Shown piece by piece: positions 26,257 through 36,276 of a DNA stretch of 64,000 nt (its first letter is position 1; each line of letters begins with the position of its first letter). The DNA comes from Bacteroidales bacterium (GTDB taxonomy: Bacteria > Bacteroidota > Bacteroidia > Bacteroidales > P3). The translations under genes and the position numbers were made by a program. The stretch lies in contig JAEEZY010000020.1 in the NCBI GenBank assembly GCA_016292015.1, positions 62,001-126,000 on the forward strand, in the 5' to 3' direction. A model generated the notes under the pieces. That model had not been told where the DNA came from, did not search any database, and was given only the letters and a program-made list of their open reading frames with translations.

Positions 26257-26955
26257 ATGAAAAAGCTATTCTTTATCATGTTTGCCGCCGCTCTCGTCAT
26301 GACCGGCTGCAACAAGTCGAAACAGTTCAAGGTCTCTTTGACGCTCGACAATGCCGAAAACAGCACCGTTTACCTATGCAAGAAAGTCGATGGGAAATCG
26401 ACATGCATCGATTCGGCGGTGGTAGTGAACAAGATGGCAGAACTCAAAGCCGCCACTGACGACCCTCAGCGACTTTATGCCATCAAATTCAACATGGACG
26501 ATGAGTGTGGTGTCTTTGAGTTCTTCTCTGAAAACAACGACATCACCATCTCTGGCGACCGCAACACCATCCACCTGTGGAAAATCGAAGGCTCTCCTGC
26601 GATGGACATACTTCTCGCACACCATGAGGAGGCGATGGAGCTCTATGAAAACAATATCATGGCGCACTATGCGGAGATGATGGAGGCAGGCGGAGACGAA
26701 GAGAAGATATCCGAGATTAATGAACGGCTGCAACCTATCATAAGCGAGTATCATGCCTATCAGGTTGACTTCATCAAGAAAAACTCCGACAATTTTATCG
26801 GCCACTATATGCTCGACGTCTGCAAGACCGATTTTGACATTGCACTGGTGAAAGAATTGTCCGACGGTCTGACCAACGAGTCCGAATTCAGCAACAACGT
26901 CAAAGAGTACATCAAAGAATATCCCAACATCCCCCACAACGTCTGCGGTATGTAG
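26257..26955 (+). CDS. DUF4369-like lipoprotein without a thioredoxin domain
   Basis: A 232-residue lipoprotein (signal ending ALVMTGC, then NKSK). The N-terminal half (FKVSLTLDNAENSTVYLCKK, VDSAVV-like strands) resembles the DUF4369 domain that in Bacteroidota often precedes a thioredoxin-like TlpA/ResA domain. Here the second half is helical (AHHEEAMELYENNIMAHY, EKISEINERLQPIISEY) and ends without a CxxC thioredoxin site, so it is either a stand-alone or truncated version. It is likely tethered to the periplasmic face of a membrane. Function unknown. Confidence 0.7.
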   Translation: MKKLFFIMFAAALVMTGCNKSKQFKVSLTLDNAENSTVYLCKKVDGKSTCIDSAVVVNKMAELKAATDDPQRLYAIKFNMDDECGVFEFFSENNDITISGDRNTIHLWKIEGSPAMDILLAHHEEAMELYENNIMAHYAEMMEAGGDEEKISEINERLQPIISEYHAYQVDFIKKNSDNFIGHYMLDVCKTDFDIALVKELSDGLTNESEFSNNVKEYIKEYPNIPHNVCGM

Positions 26956-27010
26956 TATCTGTGTGTTGTCCTTCTCGGGCAACTGCGTGGAAGATTTATT
27001 CGAAATTGTC

Positions 27011-27018
27011 TAAATTTG
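27011..27018 (+). promoter_or_regulatory. putative -7 box TAAATTTG of the nucleoside hydrolase gene
   Basis: TAAATTTG followed by CA, 20 bp before the ATG at 27039 and 56 bp before the ATG at 27075. The short leader to 27039 slightly favours the second start. Confidence 0.55.
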
Positions 27019-27038
27019 CAACATGGAATTTTCAGTGA

Positions 27039-28169
27039 ATGAAGGTGTCGCCAAAAAAAAATATCTACTCAACAATGTCTGCAACTTCTCATCCTCGCAT
27101 AGCCATCCTCGCCTGTCTGGTCTTCATGGTCTGCCTGGCCTTGCCGTCCTGCAAGAAAAAACCTACTCAGGAACCTGACACCCAGGTCCCCGCCGTTATC
27201 TACGACACTGACATCGGCTCCTCCACCGACGACCTCTTCGCGCTCGAGTTGCTCTATCGCTACCACGACCAGGGACGCTGCCGTCTGCTCGGCGTCGTGG
27301 TTGACCGCATGGGCGACGACTGCGCTGCATGCGCTGACGTGATGAACACCTACTTCGGTCACGGCGACATGCCTATCGGCTTGGTGCGCGTCGGCATCGT
27401 CAACCCCGCTGTGTGGATCGACTACCGTGGCTTGCCCTACTATACCCTCGACGACGGCACTCCCATGTTCCGCCGCTCTGTCGCCGACTATTCCTCCTTG
27501 CCCGACGGCTGGCAGCTCTACCGTCGTCTGCTGGCTGCCGAGCCCGACCACTCCGTGTCCGTCGTCTCCGTCGGCTTCGTCACCTGCCTGGCCCAGCTCC
27601 TTCAGTCCGAGGGCGACCAGTACTCGCCGCTCGACGGTGTCGAGCTGGTGCGTCGTAAGGTGAAATGCCTCTACATCCAGGGCGGTCGCTTCGGCGTGGC
27701 CGACGAGGGCGACTACAACTTCGCTCAGGGCATCGACTTCGCCCAGACCTTCTTCCGCCTCTGGCCCTCTGATGTTGACATCGTTTTCTCGCCCATGGAG
27801 GTGGGACAGCAGGTCGAATACACCCCCGAGCAGGTCATCGCCGACATCGACTGGACCGACATCCACCCCGTCAAGCAGGTCTATATGACCTGCGACTGCA
27901 ACACCGGACAGAAGATGTGGGACCCCATGGTCGTCATCAATGCCGTCGAGGGCGAGGGACCGTCCGGATGCTTCGACAGCGTCACCGGTGCACGGTTGCC
28001 ACTCTTCTCCCTCTCCGAACGCGGTGTGGTAACCCTGCTCCCCGATGCCGAAACTCCCTTCACCCCGTCACCCGAAGGCAACTGCCGCTACCAGCTCCCC
28101 GGCCCGCCCGCCTGGGCCGACCACATGCTCCTAAAAATCCGCCAAGTCAACATGACCCTCGCCCACTAA
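27039..28169 (+). CDS. inosine/uridine nucleoside hydrolase-like lipoprotein
   Basis: A 376-residue protein (364 if started at 27075) with a lipobox (CLALPSC, then KKK), so it is membrane-tethered. After the linker it starts VIYDTDIGSSTDDLFALELL, matching the DTDxGxxxDD calcium-binding motif of IunH-type N-ribohydrolases; the extra residues in GSSTDD are a variation often seen in lipoprotein members. VDRMGDDCAACADVMNTYFG aligns with the family's second strand. If active it would split nucleosides to base and ribose outside the cytoplasm. The C-terminal His and Asp residues cannot be placed by eye, so catalysis is probable, not certain. Confidence 0.82.
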   Translation: MKVSPKKNIYSTMSATSHPRIAILACLVFMVCLALPSCKKKPTQEPDTQVPAVIYDTDIGSSTDDLFALELLYRYHDQGRCRLLGVVVDRMGDDCAACADVMNTYFGHGDMPIGLVRVGIVNPAVWIDYRGLPYYTLDDGTPMFRRSVADYSSLPDGWQLYRRLLAAEPDHSVSVVSVGFVTCLAQLLQSEGDQYSPLDGVELVRRKVKCLYIQGGRFGVADEGDYNFAQGIDFAQTFFRLWPSDVDIVFSPMEVGQQVEYTPEQVIADIDWTDIHPVKQVYMTCDCNTGQKMWDPMVVINAVEGEGPSGCFDSVTGARLPLFSLSERGVVTLLPDAETPFTPSPEGNCRYQLPGPPAWADHMLLKIRQVNMTLAH

Positions 28170-28230
28170 CCCTTGTCCAATCCCCCGTGACCTATCGGTG
28201 ATCTAATAAAAGCCCGTATCACCTGATGAA

Positions 28231-28428
28231 AACCTAATTCCAACCTAAGCAAAAACTAAGGCAAATGTAGTAGAAAAGTAAGCACTAGCCTAGCGTTAGC
28301 CTAGTACTAGACTAATAAGAGGTGCTACCAGGCTAAGTCCAAAGTAAGAGCAGGCTAAGACAAAAGTAGGAGACAGGTAAGATAAAAGTAAGACAAATGA
28401 AAAGGAAAGTGGGATGGAAGTAAGACAA
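28231..28428. repeat. array C: 11-bp tandem repeat, TAAG/CTAG type, copy of array A
   Basis: Eighteen successive 11-bp units, for example AACCTAAGCAA, AAAGTAAGCAC, TAGCCTAGCGT, TAGCCTAGTAC, AGGCTAAGTCC, AAAGTAAGAGC, AGGCTAAGACA, CAGGTAAGATA. The order of unit types follows array A (GTAAGCAC, GCCTAGC, GCCTAGT, GGCTAAGTCC, AAGTA, GGCTAAGA), so the two are diverged copies in the same orientation. It lies in the 521-bp gap between two plus-strand genes. The remaining sequence holds the conserved flank (28437-28487) and a promoter at 28522, and no gene. Confidence 0.85.
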
Positions 28429-28436
28429 ATCAGGGA

Positions 28437-28487
28437 CGAAATTCTCGTGCACGGCCAGCCATCCAAGTCAAATCCTGTATCGTTCCC
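28437..28487. repeat. conserved flank of array C, shared with array A
   Basis: This is the counterpart of 7258-7309. It has GAAATTCTC-TGC, a variable centre, then GTCAAATCCTGTAT and GTTCCC, at the same offset from the array as in copy A. Bases outside it diverge. Confidence 0.7.
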
Positions 28488-28521
28488 GCTTAAATTTAAC
28501 TTGCCAATTTAAAAAGATGTG

Positions 28522-28529
28522 TATTTTTG
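28522..28529 (+). promoter_or_regulatory. putative -7 box TATTTTTG upstream of the 28691 gene
   Basis: A consensus TAnnTTTG followed by CA, placed after array C and its flank and giving a leader of about 155 nt to the ATG at 28691. Confidence 0.45.
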
Positions 28530-28690
28530 CATTAAATTCGTCCCCCATTTCAATATGGTCAATTTGCGTACACATATACTGTATTCCGAGGATGATGCCG
28601 TAATGGAGAGGGTGAAATCCACACAATGTATAACATACGCTATGTGAGAATGAAACATGGAATGATACAAATAATCCCAAAACAATCATA

Positions 28691-29962
28691 ATGAACGAAT
28701 CGAAGAATAGCCGCCCCCCTTACACATGGCTGAAACAGTTACTGATAAGTATTTTTGGTACGGCAATTGGCGTTGGCCTGACTTTTTTCGTGGACAATAC
28801 TGTCGAGAAGAAACATCAGCGAGCAGCACAGCGTGAAACGGCCATTATGGCGGTGTGTGACATCGACGAGATTATTCAGGGGCTCAAGGAAGAAATTGCC
28901 CTTGAGGACAGCCTGCTCAATGTGGCTATGTACGTGTCGAGCCATCAGGAGATGATTGACTTGTTTTCGATGGATACGCTGGATATGGCCTTGGAGTATC
29001 TGTACGACAATCCTCTGACAGTGAAGGGGTGGACGTCCGACACGAAGGAGAACGCCTTCAACAGCGGTATTGACGCCCGTATGAATATAGGCGATAACCA
29101 TTTCTACGACAATGTGCAGTCGTGCTATTACGAGCGTCGTTCGCTGATGAAAGTGATGGATGAGGCTCCTGTGTTCCACCGCCCAATTAGTAAAGAGGAC
29201 TACGAGGGTTTCTTGCAGAAGTTAGGTCAGGACGATTTCGATTACACAGGAGGTCCAAGCCCCAATGTCAGGCGAGAAGCGATGAAGCAGTTTATGACGC
29301 AAGGGGCAACGGCCCTCTATATCAGGCGCTGCTTTGTCCGGAGGGATGTATATATGCGTGTTGTCAACAAGTTGGAACTGTTGAACCGTGAAAACAAACT
29401 TTTAATGAACATCGCTGATGAGGATATCGAAGCATACATCAAAAGTAAGTCGGATAATATCTCGAAACAGGCGCCGGCAGACCTGCTGTTAGGTACGTGG
29501 GAAACGAGAATGAACGATTACCAGAACACATACGTTTTTCATAAGAACAATAACTGTGAATTAATCACTCTGACGACTTTCCAATTAAGCATTAAGCTTA
29601 TTGAGGAACAGAAAGAGGTATTCGTGCTTTGCCCCATAACTCTTTATATGACAGGACAGTGGGGGCTTAATGGCGACACTCTGGCAGTCGATTACAATGC
29701 CAGCAAGGCAGAAATACTTTCGTTTGATATGGACCTGAGCAGCCTCCCACAATCGGACTTGGACCGTATGAAAGACAGCCTAGAGATTAAGACGGAAACG
29801 ATGAAGAGCTACATCTTGGAATCATTCAAGCAGCAACCCATCAAGACGTTGCGGATTGTTTCGTTCGACAAGACTGGCAACACAATGTTGTGGATAGATG
29901 CAACAGACTCTGGCAGCCACATGGAAAAAACTTCAGTCCAATTATATAGAAAACTGGAGTAA
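28691..29962 (+). CDS. membrane-anchored protein of unknown function with C-terminal lipocalin-like domain
   Basis: A 423-residue protein. Residues about 12-34 form a single membrane helix (LLISIFGTAIGVGLTFFV), followed by a helical extracytoplasmic region (about 40-270) with many charged residues. The C-terminal part from about 273 (LLGTWETRMNDYQNTYVFHKNN) is a beta-rich segment reminiscent of small lipocalin-like domains that follow a GxW motif. I do not recognise the family of the helical part. It stands alone between array C and the convergent dnaK terminator. Confidence 0.65.
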   Translation: MNESKNSRPPYTWLKQLLISIFGTAIGVGLTFFVDNTVEKKHQRAAQRETAIMAVCDIDEIIQGLKEEIALEDSLLNVAMYVSSHQEMIDLFSMDTLDMALEYLYDNPLTVKGWTSDTKENAFNSGIDARMNIGDNHFYDNVQSCYYERRSLMKVMDEAPVFHRPISKEDYEGFLQKLGQDDFDYTGGPSPNVRREAMKQFMTQGATALYIRRCFVRRDVYMRVVNKLELLNRENKLLMNIADEDIEAYIKSKSDNISKQAPADLLLGTWETRMNDYQNTYVFHKNNNCELITLTTFQLSIKLIEEQKEVFVLCPITLYMTGQWGLNGDTLAVDYNASKAEILSFDMDLSSLPQSDLDRMKDSLEIKTETMKSYILESFKQQPIKTLRIVSFDKTGNTMLWIDATDSGSHMEKTSVQLYRKLE

Positions 29963-30065
29963 AGTCAGGTTATAAGAACGTAATCGTATTGTTCACCGTA
30001 GAAAACGTCCGAAAAGACTATCGCTATTCCCAAGAGGATTTTTCCAGTAAGGCAAAATAAATAAA

Positions 30066-30097
30066 AAAGAGGTGCAACCTAATGATTGCACCTCTTT
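30066..30097 (-). terminator. rho-independent terminator of dnaK
   Basis: AAAGAGGTGCAA (30066-30077) and TTGCACCTCTTT (30086-30097) form a perfect 12-base stem with an eight-base loop. On the minus strand the stem ends in a T-run (TTTTTTAT), 20 bp after the dnaK stop. It could also stop plus-strand transcripts weakly. Confidence 0.85.
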
Positions 30098-30116
30098 GCT
30101 GTGGTTGGATTATTGC

Positions 30117-32075
<1,959 letters not shown>

Positions 32076-32194
32076 AGTTGTATTGCTTTTTGTTTGTTAA
32101 TATTCAGTTTTGATTGACTGCTGCCGGCTGCCTGCCGACCGCTACCTGATAACCAAACAACTTCAATGCCATCTTGGGTTATGACATTCACTTG

Positions 32195-32207
32195 TGACAA
32201 ATTGTCA
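32195..32207. promoter_or_regulatory. inverted repeat TGACAA-A-TTGTCA upstream of dnaK
   Basis: Perfect six-base arms around one A, 120 bp upstream of the dnaK ATG. It is a candidate operator. No consensus TAnnTTTG for dnaK on the minus strand was found; heat-shock genes may use another sigma factor. Confidence 0.35.
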
Positions 32208-32215
32208 TATATTTG
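32208..32215 (+). promoter_or_regulatory. TATATTTG box facing array D, plus strand
   Basis: An exact TAnnTTTG on the plus strand immediately after the inverted repeat. It points through array D toward the hairpin at 32425-32457. No plus-strand gene follows, so it would produce a non-coding transcript of about 230 nt if active. No -33 TTTG is seen at the right spacing. Confidence 0.25.
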
Positions 32216-32231
32216 TCGCGGGCTGATTCGG

Positions 32232-32361
32232 ATTTTGAGTCATTTTGAGTCATTTTGAGTCAGTGTTGAGTGAGAGTTGAGTGAGCGTTGAGTGAGAGTT
32301 GAGTGGGCGTTAAGTGGGCGTTGAGTGGGCGTTGAGTGAGCGTTAAGTGGGCGTTGAGTGG
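32232..32361. repeat. array D: 10- and 11-bp tandem repeats, GCGTTGAGTGG type
   Basis: Three identical 10-bp units ATTTTGAGTC (32232-32261) are followed, after two bases, by nine 11-bp units (32263-32361), such as GAGTTGAGTGA, GCGTTGAGTGA, GCGTTAAGTGG and GCGTTGAGTGG. This is the most regular of the six arrays. It lies in the gap upstream of dnaK and downstream of ccsBA. The rest of the gap (32362-32424) is AT-rich and featureless up to the ccsBA terminator. Confidence 0.9.
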
Positions 32362-32424
32362 GAGGAAGGTCAGGGTTGTGATTGAATTAAGGCATTATTT
32401 TTAATACTTAAACCGTAAAAAGAA

Positions 32425-32457
32425 AAAAGGTGCCGGACTTTGACTCCGGCACCTTTT
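32425..32457 (-). terminator. rho-independent terminator overlapping the ccsBA stop codon
   Basis: A perfect 13-base stem (32425-32437 with 32445-32457, core GGTGCCGGA/TCCGGCACC) and a seven-base loop; on the minus strand it is followed by a T-run. The ccsBA TAA (32456-32458) lies partly inside the stem, so a terminating ribosome covers the hairpin arm. Confidence 0.85.
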
Positions 32458-34600
32458 AGTTGTATGCATGTATGCCGCCCAGTATCAGGTTTACTCCGAA
32501 ATAGGTTGTCGCCACGCTCAGGATGGCTATGATGCAGTAAATGTGAAATCGGATTGCTTGATTGCCTGAAGGCTTTGTTGTTTGAGTGGCAGCGGATAAA
32601 AGTGGTATGGCGTAAATGATCAGCGTTATCAGCGCCCAAACTTCTTTGGGGTCCCACGACCAGTAGTTACCCCACGAGATGTTTGCCCACATGGCTCCAA
32701 TCATGATGCCTACGGCGAGCAGGGCTTCGGCGGGATAGAGCATCAGCAGGTTGGTGCGCACCATGCGCTCTCGCAACGAGGGTTTTATTAATGCGGCTAC
32801 GCTACATATCATCACGAACAGGAATAGTGCGTAGGCAATCATGATGACGGTGACGTGAAGTGTCAGTAGGGGCGAGCTGAGCACGGGCATCAGGTGTGTG
32901 ATGGGCGGGTTTGAGCCGCTCATCATCGCCACCAGCTGGCAGAATCCCATGGCAAGCAATGCGGCACTCGGCGCCGACGGATGCCGTCGTGCAACGCAAA
33001 GCGCCACAATGCCAAGTGTGACGGTCATGAGGTTCATGCTGTCGAATCCGCCTGCCATTGGAGCATGGCCGCCTGCTATCCATCGAAGGACGATGATGAG
33101 CAGCAGGAAGACTGTGAGAAGTGCAACAAAAACTGTTGGGATGATTCTTAAGAATGGGGTTGCGGACTTCTGTCCGTTGACATCAGGCCGTCTGGCGGCA
33201 AACAGCGAAAGGGCGAAGAAGAGTATGCCCAGTACCACCGTCAGGATGGCTAGCCAACGGCCGGTGGTGAGGGCGTTGTACAGACGCTCGGCGGCAATGC
33301 GCGGTTGTGACGGTATGATGTCGGCGGCTTGTCTCTGTTGGTAACGGAGGGTTTTGGCGAAAACCGTGTCGAGGGAGGCAAAGTCGCCTTTGACTACCAG
33401 TTCTTGGCAGTAGCCCAGTTGTTTGCGTACGAAGATGTAGGTGTCGTCGTCAACAGTCATCGGCAGCTGGTCGTTCTGCGAGTACCACGCGATTTCGCCC
33501 AGTGAGTCGGCGATGGGATATATCTTCAGCAGCTTGCTGTTGGCTACCATGTTTACGAGATTCATCTTCTCGCTGGCGGCGGTGATGTTTTTGTCGTTTT
33601 TTGCCTCCTTAAACAGTTCTTGATAGTTCTGCAGGTTGTTCAGCGTTGTGTAGCGTCCGTCCATACCCAATTGTTGACGCAACTCGCTGCTTTTTATTTT
33701 AATCATTGGCTCGTCGGCCCATTCGCTGTAGTAGAAGAGCCAGCCGCTGAAGACCTGCTCGGGGGTCAGCCCGTGATAGGTGGCATTGCCATAGAGTTTG
33801 GTGGTGAAGTCTTTTGCCAAGGTCTGTAGCGGACAGACACGCCCTTTGTAGAGCACCTGCACGCGCCCCAAGCGGTCGGCTGTCTGCCGAGGCAGGGTGG
33901 AGGGTGCGGCGGAGGCGGAGACCGACAGTAAAAGCAGCAATGCAGCGACGGAACCTTTGAGCAGCCTGCGGAAATGCGATTTGGGAGAGAGGAACATAAG
34001 CAGCAGTCCGATGGCAAGCAGTGCGTAGCCAGCGTAGGTGACGGCGATGCCGATGGGGTCGTGAGCCACGCTGAGGGTCGAGCTGCCGTCCTCGTCGTAG
34101 TCGGCTTGGTAAAAACGGTAGCCTTCTCGCTTGTAGATGTTGTTCATCGAAATGTCGGCTTTCTCGCCTTCGACGGCGATGTGGCTCACGAAGTCCATCG
34201 GAGTGCGCGAGCCAGGATAGGTGACGAGCTCGAACTCATCCAACGTGACGGCAAAGGGCAGCTGGTGAACGTTGCCGTTGTCGTCTTCGAAACTGTTGTA
34301 AGATATTCCGCTTTTCAGCGTCATGCTGCCGTGAGAGCCCGTCCATGTGGACAATCCGCCGCCGAGCAATATTATCGCCGCTGAACAGAAAATCAGCAGT
34401 CGGTGCGGAACTTGCCACATTTTTTCCCTCACTATGGCGACAACAGCAGCAGCGCCAACAATGGCGAGTAACGTGGCGAACCACCATGAACCATAGACGG
34501 ATGCTGCCGCTGACTCGTGGCCGTTGAATTTTTCAACAATGGTGCCGGCGGCGAGCACAATCACCACCGGCACCATAAGAAGGATGTTTGTCTTCTTCAT
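32456..34600 (-). CDS. ccsBA: cytochrome c biogenesis protein CcsBA (fused ResB-CcsA)
   Basis: A 714-residue integral membrane protein that exports heme and ligates it to apocytochrome c (System II). The N-terminal part is a reduced ResB/CcsB with paired helices and a large periplasmic domain; the C-terminal part is CcsA, with the tryptophan-rich heme-binding motif WGNYWSWDPKEVWALI and flanking helices. The ATG at 34600 is preferred to an in-frame TTG at 34618. It directly follows the di-heme oxidoreductase gene (37 bp), which needs exactly this service to acquire its two hemes. Transcription ends at a hairpin that overlaps its stop. Confidence 0.92.
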   Translation of the reverse strand: MKKTNILLMVPVVIVLAAGTIVEKFNGHESAAASVYGSWWFATLLAIVGAAAVVAIVREKMWQVPHRLLIFCSAAIILLGGGLSTWTGSHGSMTLKSGISYNSFEDDNGNVHQLPFAVTLDEFELVTYPGSRTPMDFVSHIAVEGEKADISMNNIYKREGYRFYQADYDEDGSSTLSVAHDPIGIAVTYAGYALLAIGLLLMFLSPKSHFRRLLKGSVAALLLLLSVSASAAPSTLPRQTADRLGRVQVLYKGRVCPLQTLAKDFTTKLYGNATYHGLTPEQVFSGWLFYYSEWADEPMIKIKSSELRQQLGMDGRYTTLNNLQNYQELFKEAKNDKNITAASEKMNLVNMVANSKLLKIYPIADSLGEIAWYSQNDQLPMTVDDDTYIFVRKQLGYCQELVVKGDFASLDTVFAKTLRYQQRQAADIIPSQPRIAAERLYNALTTGRWLAILTVVLGILFFALSLFAARRPDVNGQKSATPFLRIIPTVFVALLTVFLLLIIVLRWIAGGHAPMAGGFDSMNLMTVTLGIVALCVARRHPSAPSAALLAMGFCQLVAMMSGSNPPITHLMPVLSSPLLTLHVTVIMIAYALFLFVMICSVAALIKPSLRERMVRTNLLMLYPAEALLAVGIMIGAMWANISWGNYWSWDPKEVWALITLIIYAIPLLSAATQTTKPSGNQAIRFHIYCIIAILSVATTYFGVNLILGGIHAYN

Positions 34601-34637
34601 TTTAATAATTACGTTCAAGGTTCATAGGTCACTTAAA

Positions 34638-36212
34638 CTATATTGCATCGATGAATTTCACCACTGCGTCGCGGTCGGCTTTGCTTAACGCGCGGAATTT
34701 CTTCACGCTCTGATAGGCATCGCTCTGGCGGTTTCCGTGCCACATGATGGCTTCGATCACAGTGCGAGCGCGGCAGTCGTGCAGACGGTCGGATGCTCCT
34801 GTGCATATCTGGCTCAGGCCTCTGCCCCACAGTGGAGTGGTGCGGCACCAGCCAGTGCGGATGTCGTTCTTCATATAGAGACGGTGCTGGACAAAGTCTG
34901 AGTAGGGCCATATTTTCTGCTTCGGATAGCGTGGCAGACGGCTGTCCGAGTCGCGGAAGAAACCGGTCGGGTCGGTGAAGTTGTCGTTGCCTGTAACCCA
35001 CGATGGACGGTGGCAGTAGGCACAGCCCATCTCGTTGAAGAGTTTCTTGCCGCGCTGCACTACGCTGTCGTTGATGTTACGAGCTGCGGGCACAGCCAAT
35101 CCACGGTGCCAAACCATGAAGTTGACATAGTCCTGGTCACTCATCTCGGCTGGCAGAGTGTCGCAGGTGAGGTAGTTGTAGATGTCCTGCTCGACGTTGC
35201 CCGTCTTGTTCCATTCGGGGAAATAGTCGTAGAAGGCGGCCTGAACCTCCGGGTCTTGCGACGACTTGGTGGCATACACCGTACCGTTGAGGTCGAGGTA
35301 GTGCTTGCGTTTGTTGCTGCGGGTCACGTTGGTAATGTTCCAGATGGCGTTTGAACCAGGGGCGTCCTGCAGCGGGCCACGAGTGAGCGCGTAGGTGAAA
35401 CGTTTGGGGTGGTTGGTGTTGCCGTACATGGCTGAGGGAGCCCATGTACCACCGGCCCAGAAGGCGGGGTTTAGGTCGGCTCCGGCATCGGCCTCACGCT
35501 TGTATTGTGCTTTCAGCGAGTCGTCGTCGATGGCGTCGATAAGTCCGGTGCCATACACTCCGATGGTGCTCTCAAGACGGAAGGCGAGGTCGGAGTAACT
35601 ATTGGTCAGCGGGGCGTAGAAGGCCGCTTCGGGGATAATCACCTCGGGATAGATAAGGTCGTAGCGCTCGCCGTCGGGGAACTGGTTGCCCCACTCGTCG
35701 GTATAGGAGAGCCACATTATCTGTATCTGGTCTTCGTCGATTGGAGCTTTGAAGGGCGCGACGGCGCGGGTCTGCGGCATGCCGGCCACCGATGGTTCGT
35801 AGGCGTTGGTGTTTTTGTTGTAAACCACCAGCAGGTAGCCGTTGCCCCAGTCGTCGGCGTTGTAGCGGTCCATGCGGCGTCCATGACCGTAGCCAGGATG
35901 ACATGCAATGCAACTGCTTCGCACATAGACGGGACCGAGGCCGTTGAATGGCGAGCTGTTCTGCGTGATGGTGCGCTCGAAGAAATATTCGCCATACTTG
36001 AACTGGCTGACCAACCCGGCATTTTCAACTGCGGGGGTTGGGTCTTCGTAGGCCGAGGCCGAGTTGTTGAAGGTGGTGCCGAGTCGTCCGCCGGCATACT
36101 CCTCCTCGTTCTCGGTGGGTTCGTTTTCCTCGGGTTCGTGCTTGCACGAGTAGAGACTCGTCAGCGCAGCTGCAGCGAGGAAAAGGGAAAGAATTTTTAT
36201 TTTAGTGTTCAT
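34638..36212 (-). CDS. di-heme oxidoreductase (putative peroxidase, DUF1111/DHOR family), lipoprotein
   Basis: A 524-residue lipoprotein (signal ending LTSLYSC) with two c-type heme sites: CIACH (Cys101, Cys104, His105) and CAYCH (Cys397, Cys400, His401). Spacing and flanking motifs (GRLGTTFN, FKYGEYFFERT, WGRGLSQICTGASDRLHDCRARTVIEAIMWHG, the latter with GxASxxLHDGRARTxxEAIxWH style) match the thiol oxidoreductase-like di-heme family. It is predicted to act in the periplasm or on the outer membrane. Proteobacterial relatives cluster with imelysin genes, as here. An upstream in-frame ATG would ruin the signal, so 36212 is chosen. Confidence 0.92.
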   Translation of the reverse strand: MNTKIKILSLFLAAAALTSLYSCKHEPEENEPTENEEEYAGGRLGTTFNNSASAYEDPTPAVENAGLVSQFKYGEYFFERTITQNSSPFNGLGPVYVRSSCIACHPGYGHGRRMDRYNADDWGNGYLLVVYNKNTNAYEPSVAGMPQTRAVAPFKAPIDEDQIQIMWLSYTDEWGNQFPDGERYDLIYPEVIIPEAAFYAPLTNSYSDLAFRLESTIGVYGTGLIDAIDDDSLKAQYKREADAGADLNPAFWAGGTWAPSAMYGNTNHPKRFTYALTRGPLQDAPGSNAIWNITNVTRSNKRKHYLDLNGTVYATKSSQDPEVQAAFYDYFPEWNKTGNVEQDIYNYLTCDTLPAEMSDQDYVNFMVWHRGLAVPAARNINDSVVQRGKKLFNEMGCAYCHRPSWVTGNDNFTDPTGFFRDSDSRLPRYPKQKIWPYSDFVQHRLYMKNDIRTGWCRTTPLWGRGLSQICTGASDRLHDCRARTVIEAIMWHGNRQSDAYQSVKKFRALSKADRDAVVKFIDAI

Positions 36213-36276
36213 TGTTATAGAGTTTAAAAGTTGATAGGTTGATAAGTTAAGAGGGAGAGGGTTCACTTGACGCAGG

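Noticed and set aside
28460..28490. tRNA-like GTCAAATCC in the conserved flanks of arrays A and C
   Set aside because: It resembles a T-loop, but there is no matching acceptor stem, D-arm or anticodon arm, and the two copies do not keep compensatory changes.
32195..32207. CIRCE/HrcA operator for dnaK
   Set aside because: The arms are only six bases with a one-base centre, unlike the nine-base arms and nine-base spacer of CIRCE.
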